Assembly (NCBI RefSeq): GCF_002210345.1
Contig: NZ_MWQI01000001.1
Coordinates: 1,140,223-1,204,222 of the forward strand
Direction: 5' to 3'
DNA: 64,000 bases
From: Fibrobacter sp. UWB4
GTDB lineage: Bacteria; Fibrobacterota; Fibrobacteria; Fibrobacterales; Fibrobacteraceae
Below the pieces are notes generated by a model. It was given only the letters and a program-made list of their open reading frames with translations. It was not told the DNA's origin and made no database searches. Below are positions 25,547-34,554 of this stretch, piece after piece. Numbering within the stretch: position 1 is the first letter of the stretch; every line of letters begins with the position of its first letter. The position numbers and the translations under genes were made by a program.

Positions 25547-27196
25547 CTACTTCACGGTCATCTGGAACTTCTTATCGCCTGCGTTGACCTGATAATAGCC
25601 CTTGAAGCCGCGGAACTTGGCTTCGCCATTTTCGTCGGCAGTTGCATAGAGATCCGTTGTCCAGACCTTGTGCCACAAGTCGTACACACGCTTTGCGGCA
25701 GGCTTTTCGCGGCCGTCAGAAGCAATCATGCCGCCGTTCTTGACCCAGTGACGGTTGTCCCAGAAGCCCCAGAACACGATACCGTTCACAGCAGGATGGC
25801 TAAATGCCGTACGGAGGAAGGTTTCGAACTTTTCGGCCTGGACTTCTTCGGTATCGTTCATCCCCATCTGCCAGTCGCCCACGTCAAATTCAGTGACCTT
25901 GATCGGGAGGCCGAGAGAAGCGAGCTTGTCCAAGCGTTCCTTGATAAGGCCCGGCACAACCGGACGCAGACCAAAGTGGCACTGCACACCGATGCCCATC
26001 ACAGGCACCTTGCGTTCGAGCATACCCTTGATCAAGCCATAATAGCGATCCGTTTCGCCAGCAGCCACGACGTTGTAATCGTTGATGTAAAGGAAAGCAC
26101 TCGGGTCAGCCTTGTGCGCCCAAATGAAGGCACTGTCGAGAATGCCCCAGCCGCACTTGTTGAACGTCCAGGATTCGTGAATCGGTTCGTTCCACACGTC
26201 ATATTCGGTAATCTTGCCCTTGTATTCCTTGAGGTCGCGATTAATGCGGGCCTTGAGCTTTTCGGCCATTTCTTCACAGCTACCCTTGTTGCTGTAATGC
26301 TTGTCAAAACCGTAGCCCTGATGGCTCCACATGAGCGCGTGACCGCGAAGCTTCCAATGATTCTGGGCGGTGAAGTCCGTGTATTCCTTCATTTCATCAC
26401 GCTTGATCTTGCCCTTCTTTGGTTCATATTCCGGCCACTTGAACTGGTTTTCAGAAACGCCGTGCCAGAAGTACTTCTTGGCGGCATTGCGGTACCAATT
26501 TTCAGTGCTATCCTTGGTATCGTAGAGTGCAAGCGCAGTACCGAACGGGAACGAATGACGCAACAACTTCACGTGAACCTTTTCGCCCGGATTTGCCTTG
26601 ACCGTGAAATCCACCTTGCGGAGGCTATCGATACGGGCATCGGCATTGTTATACCAGGACGGGTCAGACATTTCGTCCATCTTCTCGACTTCGACATCAT
26701 CGAGCTGGATCCAGCCCTTCTTGAGGCCAATCTGGAACGTAATGTTGTTGAGGCCATACCCCTTCTGGTCGGCAAGGAAAATCATTTCATAAGTCTGCCA
26801 CTTGTCCGTCAAGTCAAACGAAGCGCTTTCTTTTTGGCGGTAGTCTGGAGGGCCGCCCTGCACCACGGAATTGATAGGCATATTGCCTTTTGCCTTGAAT
26901 GTGAGCTTATAAAAACCAGAATCAGCAAGCCACTTGGGCGGCTGGAGCTGCAAGCCCCACCACGGATTCGGCAAGTCCTTCACCACGACCTTAGCGCCCT
27001 GGGATCCATCGACACCGAGTCCCTGCACGGCAATTTGCGATTCGGCTACAGCTGGACCATCAGGATTGTTCCACAGATACCAGCCGCCGTCACCATACTC
27101 CATATCACCATTATTCAACTGTGCAAAAGACGGCACAGAAAGCGCCATGGCAACGGTCGCCGCAATCGCAAGAGCTTTCTTATTCATAAAATTCAT
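25547..27196 (-). CDS. Secreted GH10 endo-beta-1,4-xylanase with N-terminal CBM4/9-like domain
   Basis: GH10 enzymes cut the xylan backbone with retention. 549 residues: signal peptide ending SVPSFA; a sandwich domain at about 28-180 like CBM4/9 (NGDMEYGDGGWYLW, GWIQLDDVEVEK); then the GH10 barrel with HALMWSHQG, acid/base Glu337 in DVWNEP and nucleophile Glu436 in VTEFDV, ending FWGFWDNRHW. A short C-terminal strand region (FRGFKGYYQVNAGDKKFQMTVK) closes it; no sorting tail is seen. The first ATG is preferred because GAGG lies seven bases upstream. It is separated from the GH43 gene by a terminator, so the two are not one operon. Confidence 0.95.
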   Translation of the reverse strand: MNFMNKKALAIAATVAMALSVPSFAQLNNGDMEYGDGGWYLWNNPDGPAVAESQIAVQGLGVDGSQGAKVVVKDLPNPWWGLQLQPPKWLADSGFYKLTFKAKGNMPINSVVQGGPPDYRQKESASFDLTDKWQTYEMIFLADQKGYGLNNITFQIGLKKGWIQLDDVEVEKMDEMSDPSWYNNADARIDSLRKVDFTVKANPGEKVHVKLLRHSFPFGTALALYDTKDSTENWYRNAAKKYFWHGVSENQFKWPEYEPKKGKIKRDEMKEYTDFTAQNHWKLRGHALMWSHQGYGFDKHYSNKGSCEEMAEKLKARINRDLKEYKGKITEYDVWNEPIHESWTFNKCGWGILDSAFIWAHKADPSAFLYINDYNVVAAGETDRYYGLIKGMLERKVPVMGIGVQCHFGLRPVVPGLIKERLDKLASLGLPIKVTEFDVGDWQMGMNDTEEVQAEKFETFLRTAFSHPAVNGIVFWGFWDNRHWVKNGGMIASDGREKPAAKRVYDLWHKVWTTDLYATADENGEAKFRGFKGYYQVNAGDKKFQMTVK

Positions 27197-27385
27197 GAGG
27201 ACACCTCGGTTATAATTCTACGGGCTTTTATTTTCAGGTTAAATATATACTCAACGACCTTTTTTCGGGCGATTTAGGGCATATTTTAGGCCGACTATAA
27301 CACAAATGAGATAAAAAGTGTAACAAGTGTATCAAAGGATAAATTCATCCATCATTTTGAAGTCCCCCGCCCCAATACTTAAAAA

Positions 27386-28012
27386 TTACGGAATTTCAAC
27401 GAGATATTGTTCTTCAATATGCATGTTTTCATATTTTTCTCTTTTATCCCTATACCATCCTGTATAATGGTAAAGAGTGTCATTTGAACCATCAAACACA
27501 ATCGGCTTCATTTTACTCCAATCAATATTATAATTCAACCGATCTCTATATTTTGCAGTATCAGTTCCCAAATATACCTGTGTTAGCAAAACAGAGCGAA
27601 AATAGGCATCCATATTAATAGTCTTTTTCTCTAATAAAATACTACGCCCCGTTACTTCACTTTTCAGAAATACTTCCACATTAACTTCACCTCTCAAAAT
27701 GTATCTACAACAAAACACATCCGCAGCAGGAAATATAACATTACAAAAGCCTTGCCAAAATCTTTTTATCACCTTTTGAACAGCACCATTTTCATCCTCT
27801 TCAATCATCAACAATATAGGAACATCAGCAGTATCTCCATTAAACCGATACACCAACGTATAATCAGAGGTTTCACCGAGATCATAATTATTTTTTCGAT
27901 CACTATCACTATCAAGAAGACCCATCATAAAAATTCTTTCCGCATTGTTATAATAACTAAAACACGACGAAAGCAAAAATGGCAGAATCCCAATCATTAT
28001 ATATTTAAACAT
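27386..28012 (-). CDS. Hypothetical lipoprotein, AT-rich
   Basis: 208 residues with lipobox LLSSC (Cys17). The mature region starts FSYYNNAERIFMMG and contains two adjacent Cys (FCCRY) and many Tyr/Asp. No family recognised. Codon use is much more AT-rich than in the flanking GH10 and radical SAM genes, which hints at a different origin. AAGGA lies 11 bases before the ATG. It stands alone between divergent neighbours. Confidence 0.65.
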   Translation of the reverse strand: MFKYIMIGILPFLLSSCFSYYNNAERIFMMGLLDSDSDRKNNYDLGETSDYTLVYRFNGDTADVPILLMIEEDENGAVQKVIKRFWQGFCNVIFPAADVFCCRYILRGEVNVEVFLKSEVTGRSILLEKKTINMDAYFRSVLLTQVYLGTDTAKYRDRLNYNIDWSKMKPIVFDGSNDTLYHYTGWYRDKREKYENMHIEEQYLVEIP

Positions 28013-28179
28013 TAGATATCTATTCCTTATCCTAGCAACAATAAATATAAATTAATATTAATTTCACCAATAAACAAAAAACGACATTTTGTCTATTTCC
28101 TAGGCTACATAGACTCTACAAAACGAACACTTGTAAAATTTAGTACGACTATCGAGGAATAATTATCTATTTTATAGCC

Positions 28180-29064
28180 ATGCATTACAAACCTTATCGC
28201 GATTTACTTTTGGAGCTTTTCCCCAATTACCTCAAGGTGCGCAAGCTCCCGCTGAATGGCGGCATGAGCTGCCCGAACCTCGATGGAACCAAGGGATTTT
28301 CGGGATGCAGCTACTGCAACAACCGCAGCTTCAGCCCTGTCTTTGACGAAGCTAAAGTCTCGATTCAGGAACAGCTCGAAAAGTACGTTCCGAAGCTTCG
28401 CGACAAGTACCCGAATGCGGGCATCCTCGCCTACTTGCAGCCGTACACGAATACGCACGCGCCGCTTGAACATCTGCGCGAAATCATCGATCCGATTATT
28501 AAGCATAAAGAAATTGCAGGGCTTGCGATTGGTACACGCCCAGATTGCCTTGAAGACGAAAAGATTGAATACCTTGCGGAACTCAACCGCAAAAAGCCGA
28601 TTATCGTTGAAATCGGGCTCCAGACCGCAAACGACTTGACGCTCGCGGGCATCAATCGCAGGCATACGCTTGCGGAATTTGAAGATGCCGTAAAGCGCTG
28701 TCAGGCCGCTGGTCTCACCGTCACGACGCACGTGATTGTTGGGCTTCCCGGCGAAAAGATGGAAGACTTTAAGCACACGGCACAAGTCGTTCACGATTTA
28801 AAACTTGCAGCAGTCAAGATCCACCCGCTGCACATTGTCGTGGGCACGGTCATGGCGCAAGATTTTGCCAATGGCGAAGTCAAATTGCTTTCGTTCGAGG
28901 AATACTGCGAAGCGGTTGCCGAGATGATCAAGATTATCGGCAAGGATATCGCAATCGAACGTTTCAGCGGCGAAAGCCCAAGCGAACTCTTGATTGCACC
29001 GAACTGGTGCGGAGAACGCGACAAGATCATTGCTACAGTCGAAAAATTGTTAGATAGTCATTAG
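28180..29064 (+). CDS. Radical SAM protein, YhcC/TIGR01212 type
   Basis: 294 residues. The start MHYKPYRDLLLELFPNY and the wide cysteine motif (CPNLDG, then GCSYCNN: CX11CX2C) are typical of the YhcC group, which belongs to the Elp3/MiaB-like radical SAM proteins. Other marks are YLQPYTNTHAPLEHLREI, IGTRPDCLEDEKIEYLAEL and HVIVGLPGE. The role is not well settled in the literature I recall; an RNA-related modification has been suggested. No Shine-Dalgarno is seen; TATTTT ends six bases before the ATG. apt follows after about 120 bp. Confidence 0.88.
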   Translation: MHYKPYRDLLLELFPNYLKVRKLPLNGGMSCPNLDGTKGFSGCSYCNNRSFSPVFDEAKVSIQEQLEKYVPKLRDKYPNAGILAYLQPYTNTHAPLEHLREIIDPIIKHKEIAGLAIGTRPDCLEDEKIEYLAELNRKKPIIVEIGLQTANDLTLAGINRRHTLAEFEDAVKRCQAAGLTVTTHVIVGLPGEKMEDFKHTAQVVHDLKLAAVKIHPLHIVVGTVMAQDFANGEVKLLSFEEYCEAVAEMIKIIGKDIAIERFSGESPSELLIAPNWCGERDKIIATVEKLLDSH

Positions 29065-29079
29065 CAATAACGAGATGGC

Positions 29080-29158
29080 GATTCCGGCTCGGAGGCCGGA
29101 ATGACAATGACGCCTGAGCAAGAAATAACTGGATTCGTCGCTTCGCTCTGAATGACGA
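29080..29158. repeat. Two dispersed ATGAC-type palindromes
   Basis: First copy 29080-29105 (GATTCCGGC ... GCCGGAATGAC), second 29131-29158 (GGATTCGTCGC ... CTGAATGACGA). They lie between yhcC-like and apt. Confidence 0.6.
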
Positions 29159-29182
29159 AGACGTAAAAAACGAGAGGGGAAA

Positions 29183-29698
29183 ATGAAACGTATTGAAGAT
29201 TACATTATTGCTGTTCCGGACTTTCCAAAGCCGGGAGTTTTGTTCCGTGACATCACGGGAATTTTGAGCGATCCCGATGGGCTGAAGCTCACGCTTGATG
29301 CATTCTATAAAACGTTTGAAAATGTTGATTTTGACGTTGTCGTAGGTCTCGAAGCGCGCGGATTTTTATTTGGAGTTCCGATTGCAGAACACTTTCACAA
29401 GCCGTTTGTCCCTGAACGCAAGAAAGGCAAACTCCCCCGCGAAACCGTAGAAATCACTTACAATCTCGAATACGGAACCGCCTGTATGGAAGTCCATAAG
29501 GATGCGATAAAGCCGGGGCAACGCGTTGTTATCGTCGATGACTTGCTCGCCACCGGTGGCACTGCAAAAGCAGCGGCCCATCTCGTAGAAAAAATGGGCG
29601 GCAAAGTTGAATGTTTTGCATTTGTCATTGAGCTTGCTGGCCTTAAAGGCCGCGAAGTTCTTGATGGCTATCGTGTAGAATCGCTGACAAAGTTTTGA
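29183..29698 (+). CDS. apt: Adenine phosphoribosyltransferase
   Basis: Salvages adenine with PRPP to AMP. It has 171 residues, the usual size. The PRPP-binding motif is VVIVDDLLATGGTAKAA; the start (IEDYIIAVPDFPKPGVLFRDIT) and GLEARGFLFGVPIAE are typical of Apt. A GAGAGGGG Shine-Dalgarno region lies just before the ATG. It is monocistronic as far as I can see. Confidence 0.97.
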   Translation: MKRIEDYIIAVPDFPKPGVLFRDITGILSDPDGLKLTLDAFYKTFENVDFDVVVGLEARGFLFGVPIAEHFHKPFVPERKKGKLPRETVEITYNLEYGTACMEVHKDAIKPGQRVVIVDDLLATGGTAKAAAHLVEKMGGKVECFAFVIELAGLKGREVLDGYRVESLTKF

Positions 29699-29787
29699 CC
29701 TTAAACGGCGAAATTTTGTTAAAAATCGTCAAATTAGGCATTCTAGCGCCATTTTCATTCCATTCGTCATAAAAAATTTACTTAAGG

Positions 29788-29820
29788 GGTAAAAACAGGT
29801 TTTCTTTTTACCTTATATTT
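29788..29820 (+). promoter_or_regulatory. Inverted repeat and -10-like site before 29869 gene
   Basis: GGTAAAAA (29788-29795) and TTTTTACC (29805-29812) flank a 9-bp spacer, directly followed by TTATATTT. It could be an operator at the promoter of the 29869-31316 pair. Confidence 0.35.
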
Positions 29821-29868
29821 AGTATTTTAATCGTCAAGAAGGACTTTTTTAACAAAAGGACATTCAAG

Positions 29869-30873
29869 ATGAAACATATCAAAAAGCTTTTAGCCATAGC
29901 GCTTACATTCGCAGCGTCTATTTACGCGGCCGAACGCGTCTACTTGGCCCCCATTAGCGCCGTCGGTATCAACGAAAACATCGGCATCGCTGCAGAAAAG
30001 CTCATGAACGCCTACATTGACGAAAACAATCGTTATGTACTCATCAGCTATTCCGAAGAAGATTCTATCAAAGTCGGTGACCGCGAATCCATAAATAAGA
30101 AGGCAAAAGAAAAGAACTGCACCAAGTTCATCATGGCCGAATTTACACGTCTTGGCGAGAATGTCATTACATCATTCAAGCTCTACAACGTAAACAGCGA
30201 AGTTCCCGTTTGGAGCGACCGCCTCAAGGCCAACAATCCCGAAGATATCGACCCGATTGTCCAGCGCGTAGCCCGTAATATCGGCACCAGCCAAAAAGCG
30301 ACTCGCGACAACGACATCTATACCGTCACTCAACAAGAAACAAAAACGCCTAAAAAGAAAGGCATCAACACATACGGCGGCGTCAAAGTTATCGGCACAC
30401 TCCCGCTCAACCCAGATCCAATGCTTGATGCAGGACTTGGTATTTTCCTGTTCTGCGACGCCAAAGATTACTTTTTCAACGCAGAAGCTTCTATAGTCAA
30501 CATCGGCGAAGCTTCCGACAGGCCCACGCTTGCAAATATCATGCTTTCCCTGATGTACCCGTTTGGAACTTCAAGCACATCTCCGTTCATCGGTGGCGGC
30601 CTCGCATTCGGCTATAGAGAAGGCGTTATCAAAGACAACATTAATGATGTAAAAGCCGAAACGTCGGGCTTGTCATTGGAAGCTGGCGGTGGTGTTGTTT
30701 TCAACAGAGCTAGCCGCGTTATGGCAATCGCGCAAGTCAATTACTTTGTCGACTTTTTCACAACACCGTTTTTTGAAGCTAAAAAAGATACAAAGGGAAA
30801 CTCTGCCGGTATCAAAAAGAACCATTACATGAACGGATTCAAGTTTAGCCTTGGTCTTGCTCTCGGTGTGTAA
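29869..30873 (+). CDS. Secreted two-domain envelope protein
   Basis: 334 residues with a signal peptide (MKHIKKLLAIALTFAASIYA). Residues 21-140 (VYLAPISAVGINENIGIAAEKLMNAYI, FIMAEFTRLGENVITSFKLYN) look like the TolB/CsgG-type N-terminal fold found in envelope proteins that gather signals on lipoprotein partners. A Lys/Thr-rich linker leads to a barrel-like domain (about 160-334) with Gly/aromatic strands. It is co-transcribed with the lipoprotein that follows two bases later. Family assignment is tentative. Confidence 0.7.
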   Translation: MKHIKKLLAIALTFAASIYAAERVYLAPISAVGINENIGIAAEKLMNAYIDENNRYVLISYSEEDSIKVGDRESINKKAKEKNCTKFIMAEFTRLGENVITSFKLYNVNSEVPVWSDRLKANNPEDIDPIVQRVARNIGTSQKATRDNDIYTVTQQETKTPKKKGINTYGGVKVIGTLPLNPDPMLDAGLGIFLFCDAKDYFFNAEASIVNIGEASDRPTLANIMLSLMYPFGTSSTSPFIGGGLAFGYREGVIKDNINDVKAETSGLSLEAGGGVVFNRASRVMAIAQVNYFVDFFTTPFFEAKKDTKGNSAGIKKNHYMNGFKFSLGLALGV

Positions 30874-30875
30874 AA

Positions 30876-31316
30876 ATGAAATCAAGGGTACTCTCATATT
30901 TGCTAATCGCATCTGCGTCATTAAGCTTGACGGGATGTTTTTGGGGACAAACCCATATTACGGCTAGTGAGTACTCTTCTAAGCCCTACGAAATCTATAA
31001 AGACGGCGAACACATTTGCACAATGCAATCCGATAACGATTGCACCATCTCTAAGCATGGCGCTTCAACATCAGCAGGAATACTCGAAGCATACCAGGAC
31101 GGTCAAAAAGTCGGAACCATAAGAATCAAACGGCAAGTCACATTCTCCTCGCTGCTCTGGATTCCGCTCACCTACGGACTTTCGTACTGGCTTTACAGAG
31201 CTTACCCAAGCAATGTCGAAATTCCTGTTTACCCATTGTATAAAACCACCAACAACGGGAATGCAGGCAGTTCATGGGATGATCCTTTGCCCACAGAAAA
31301 GAGCGTCTGGGACTAA
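30876..31316 (+). CDS. Lipoprotein with PEGA-like segment
   Basis: 146 residues with lipobox LTGC (Cys21). After it, YEIYKDGEHICTMQSDNDCTI and a DGQKVGTIRIKRQV stretch look like a PEGA-type beta domain, followed by one hydrophobic segment (SLLWIPLTYGLSYWLYRAY). It starts two bases after the stop of the previous gene, so both are likely partners in the envelope. Function unknown. Confidence 0.7.
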   Translation: MKSRVLSYLLIASASLSLTGCFWGQTHITASEYSSKPYEIYKDGEHICTMQSDNDCTISKHGASTSAGILEAYQDGQKVGTIRIKRQVTFSSLLWIPLTYGLSYWLYRAYPSNVEIPVYPLYKTTNNGNAGSSWDDPLPTEKSVWD

Positions 31317-31344
31317 CAAAATACTCTAAAAATTTTTATCTTTT

Positions 31345-31380
31345 GCCGAGAAATCATAGCCGATTTCCCGGCTTTTTATT
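31345..31380 (+). terminator. Rho-independent terminator
   Basis: An 11-bp stem with one mismatch (GCCGAGAAATC with GATTTCCCGGC) followed by TTTTTATT. It ends the 29869-31316 operon just before argH. Confidence 0.8.
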
Positions 31381-31391
31381 TGAGGTTTACA

Positions 31392-32795
31392 ATGGCTAAG
31401 AAGAAAGATACCCAGACTAACATGTGGACGGGCCGTTTTGCGAGTGGCATGGCTCAGAGCATGGTCGATTTAAGTTTCAGCTTGCAGTTTGATGCAGAAC
31501 TCATCGAAGAAGATATCGAAGGGAGCATCGGACATGGCAAGGGTCTTGTGGAATCTGGAGTTCTTTCGAAGGCCGACTACAAGAAGATTTGCGATGGCCT
31601 CAAGAGCATTCTCGACGACTACCACGCCGGCAAGAATCTCTGGTGCGATAGCGACGAAGACATCCACATGGCCGTGGAACGCGTACTCACCGAACGCATC
31701 GGCGCACTCGGCAAGAAGATTCACACAGGCCGTAGCCGCAATGACCAGGTCTGCACGGACTTCAAGCTTTACATGCGTCACCGCGCTGCAGAAATCCGCC
31801 AGCTCGAAATTGAACTTATGGAAACGGTTTTGGACCTTTCCAAGAAGTACTTTGGCAAGATGATGCCGGGCTACACGCACTTGCAGCAGGCACAGCCGAT
31901 TTACTTTAGCCATTACCTCATGAGCATGTTCTTTGCCGTGAGCCGTGACGTGAAGCGCCTCGACAACTTCCTCGAATTGCATAGCCAGCTCCCACTTGGC
32001 AGTGGCGCCATGGCTGGTTCTGCATTCCCGTACCACCGCGCACTCGTTGCCGAAGCCCTTGGCTTTAAGGACGTAAGTCCGAACAGCATTGACGCCGTAA
32101 GCCATCGCGACATGATGCTCGAATTCAACGCCGACCTCGCCATCATCGCAAACACGATGAGCCGTTATGCCGAAGACTTTGTGAACTGGAGCTCTAGCGA
32201 ATTTGGCTACCTCACATTGCACGACGCATTCTCCAGCGGTTCTTCGATGATGCCGCAGAAGAAGAATCCGGACTCCATGGAACTTATCCGTGGAAAGTCT
32301 GGCCGCATGCTCGGGAACTTCACTGCACTTTACACGCTCGCGAAGGGCGCCCCGCTCAGCTACAGCCGCGACTTGCAAGAAGACAAGGAACCGGTCTTTG
32401 ACAGTGTCCACAACGTGAAGGTGATTCTCCGCGTGATGAAGGAAGCTTTGGAAACCGCACGATTCAACTTTGAAACGATGCACTCGAAGATGCTCCCGGC
32501 ACTCCTTGCTACCGATCTTGCAGATTTGCTCGTGGAAGCAGGCGTTCCGTTCCGCGACGCCCACCACGTCGTGGGAAGCCTCGTCGGCGATGCAGCACGT
32601 GCAGGCAAGCAGTTTACGGAACTTTCTGACGAGGCTTGGGCCGCCGCAGGCGTCCCGGACGTCGCCAAGATGAAGAAGACGCTTACGTTCGAATACAGCA
32701 TAAGCAAGCGCAACATCGAAGGCGGTACAGGTCCGAAGTCCGTGAAGCAGCAGTTCACGAAAGCCGCCGCCCTCCTCAAGAAGCTCAAGAAGTAA
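31392..32795 (+). CDS. argH: Argininosuccinate lyase
   Basis: Last step of arginine synthesis: splits argininosuccinate into arginine and fumarate. It has 467 residues. The start MAKKKDTQTNMWTGRF, the TGRSRNDQV motif and the fumarase/lyase signature GSSMMPQKKNPD with the catalytic Ser loop are all present. The ATG at 31392 has GAGG six bases upstream; the upstream TTG overlaps the terminator tail. No other arg genes are adjacent. Confidence 0.97.
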   Translation: MAKKKDTQTNMWTGRFASGMAQSMVDLSFSLQFDAELIEEDIEGSIGHGKGLVESGVLSKADYKKICDGLKSILDDYHAGKNLWCDSDEDIHMAVERVLTERIGALGKKIHTGRSRNDQVCTDFKLYMRHRAAEIRQLEIELMETVLDLSKKYFGKMMPGYTHLQQAQPIYFSHYLMSMFFAVSRDVKRLDNFLELHSQLPLGSGAMAGSAFPYHRALVAEALGFKDVSPNSIDAVSHRDMMLEFNADLAIIANTMSRYAEDFVNWSSSEFGYLTLHDAFSSGSSMMPQKKNPDSMELIRGKSGRMLGNFTALYTLAKGAPLSYSRDLQEDKEPVFDSVHNVKVILRVMKEALETARFNFETMHSKMLPALLATDLADLLVEAGVPFRDAHHVVGSLVGDAARAGKQFTELSDEAWAAAGVPDVAKMKKTLTFEYSISKRNIEGGTGPKSVKQQFTKAAALLKKLKK

Positions 32796-32876
32796 GAGGG
32801 TCTGTGTAAGGTGATCCCGCCCCGGAACTAGTCCAAGGTGACAAGGTGGCAGGCATGACTGCTGAACGAGATGTGA

Positions 32877-32906
32877 CTGGACCCTTCGCTTTGCTCAGGG
32901 TGACAA
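32877..32906. repeat. Dispersed ATGAC/GTGAC-type palindrome
   Basis: CTGGACCC, TTCGCTTTGCTCAGG, GTGACAAG: same layout as the copies at 58880 and 59011. A second partial copy begins near 32813. Confidence 0.55.
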
Positions 32907-32936
32907 GATTGTTGTTCAGAATGACAAGTTCTATTT

Positions 32937-32967
32937 AAAATGCCGCGCAATTAATGCGCGGCATTTT
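32937..32967 (+). terminator. Rho-independent terminator of argH
   Basis: A perfect 13-bp stem (32937-32949 with 32955-32967, core GCCGCGC) with A-run and T-run at its base, able to act on both strands. Confidence 0.85.
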
Positions 32968-33059
32968 GCATACTTTTATAATAAAATAGCAAGGCGTAGC
33001 GTACTTAAACGTACGTGAGCCTTGCCGAGAGGAAGTAATGCGAAGTTTATCGGCGAATT

Positions 33060-34502
33060 TTACACCTTGAGTTCGCCAGCGTCGATAGAATCCCATGCCG
33101 GAATCGCTTCGATAGCCGGACGGACTTCTTCCGTAACGAACTTCACGACCTGTCCCGGAGCGCGACCCACGAACTTGCGGAGGTCGAGGATTTCCTTGAG
33201 CTTTTCTTCGGTAATGCCGAGCTTCTGGAACTTTTCGTTCTTCAAGACACGTTCGAGCAAGTCGTTGTCCTTGCCCTGTTCCTTCACGACCTTGCCAGCT
33301 TCCATGGACATCACGCGGATTTCTTCGTGGAGTTCCTGACGGTCGCCGCCATTCTTCACACCTTCCATGATGATGTTTTCAGTTGCCATGAACGGGAGTT
33401 CGGCCATGATGCGCTTTTCGATAACCTTCGGATAAACAACGAGACCGTTCGTGACGTTTTCAGCGATGATGAGCATGGCGTCCATAGCGAGGAATGCTTC
33501 AGGAATTGCCAAGCGCTTGTTCGCACTATCGTCGAGCGTACGTTCGAACCACTGCGTTGCCTGCGTGAAGGCGGTGCTGTTGACCTGAGCCATCACGAAA
33601 CGAGCGAGGGAGCAGATACGTTCGCTGCGCATCGGATTACGCTTGTAAGCCATGGCGCTGGAGCCGATCTGAGTCTTTTCGAACGGTTCTTCCACTTCTT
33701 TGACGCCCTGCATGAGGCGCATGTCGGTAGCGAACTTGTGCAAACTCTGAGCGATGGAGCTGAGCACCTGGTTCACGCGGTTGTCCCACTTACGGGTGTA
33801 GGTCTGGCCGGTGATGGTGAGCACGCGCTTGAAGCCTGCCTTGGCGGTCACGCGGCGGTCGAGTTCCATAATCTTTTCTTCGTCGCCGTTGAACAGGTCC
33901 ATGAAGCTGGCCTGCGTACCGGTCGTGCCCTTCACGCCGCGGAACGGAAGCACTTCAATGAGGAAGTTCAATTCTTCGAGGTCGATGAGCATGTCCTGGA
34001 GCCAGAGGCAAGCGCGCTTGCCGACAGTCGTGAGCTGTGCTGCCTGGAAGTGCGTAGCGCCGAGCTGAGCCATGTCCTTGTATTCCATCGCAAACTTGGA
34101 AAGCTTGTCCATCACGCGGCAAAGACGCTTGCGCACGAGGATCATAGCCTGCTGCATCTGGATAAGGTCGGTGTTGTCGCCCACGAATGCAGACGTTGCA
34201 CCGAGGTGGATGATGCCCTTGGCCTTGGGGCACTGGACGCCGTAAGCGTAAACGTGGCTCATCACGTCGTGACGGCGGCGCTTTTCTTCTTCTTCGGCGA
34301 CTTCGAAGTTGATGTCCTTTTCGTGGGCCTTCAGTTCGTCCACCTGCTCCTGCGTAATCGGAAGGCCGAGTTCCATTTCGGATTCGGCGAGGTAAATCCA
34401 GAGCCTCCGCCAAGTCTGGAACTTGTACTGCGGGCTGAAGATGAAACTCATTTCCTTGCTAGCATAACGCTTGATAAGCGGGCTTTCGAATTGATCACGC
34501 AT
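33060..34502 (-). CDS. purB: Adenylosuccinate lyase
   Basis: Acts twice in purine synthesis (SAICAR to AICAR and adenylosuccinate to AMP). It has 480 residues. The sequence [21 protein letters not shown] and the signature [16 protein letters not shown] identify it; the N-terminal form resembles the group that includes the animal enzymes. The start is placed at 34502 (MRDQFES); the longer frame has no support. The Shine-Dalgarno AAGGA and the bases before the ATG lie in a 26-bp palindrome followed by six T, so translation or transcription may be controlled there. Confidence 0.95.
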   Translation of the reverse strand: MRDQFESPLIKRYASKEMSFIFSPQYKFQTWRRLWIYLAESEMELGLPITQEQVDELKAHEKDINFEVAEEEEKRRRHDVMSHVYAYGVQCPKAKGIIHLGATSAFVGDNTDLIQMQQAMILVRKRLCRVMDKLSKFAMEYKDMAQLGATHFQAAQLTTVGKRACLWLQDMLIDLEELNFLIEVLPFRGVKGTTGTQASFMDLFNGDEEKIMELDRRVTAKAGFKRVLTITGQTYTRKWDNRVNQVLSSIAQSLHKFATDMRLMQGVKEVEEPFEKTQIGSSAMAYKRNPMRSERICSLARFVMAQVNSTAFTQATQWFERTLDDSANKRLAIPEAFLAMDAMLIIAENVTNGLVVYPKVIEKRIMAELPFMATENIIMEGVKNGGDRQELHEEIRVMSMEAGKVVKEQGKDNDLLERVLKNEKFQKLGITEEKLKEILDLRKFVGRAPGQVVKFVTEEVRPAIEAIPAWDSIDAGELKV

Positions 34503-34508
34503 AAAAAA

Positions 34509-34534
34509 TGTCCTTGTTAAATTTAACAAGGACA
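34509..34534 (-). terminator. 26-bp perfect palindrome with T-run overlapping purB leader
   Basis: A perfect inverted repeat with arms TGTCCTTGTTAAA, followed on the minus strand by TTTTTT and then the purB ATG. It has the form of an intrinsic terminator for the upstream subtilase gene, but it also contains the purB Shine-Dalgarno (AAGGA). Confidence 0.7.
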
Positions 34535-34554
34535 AATATAGAAAAAAAGGAGAA

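Noticed and set aside
25514..27277. 587-codon frame opposite the GH10 gene
   Set aside because: Antisense shadow; the minus strand encodes a full GH10 with both catalytic Glu.
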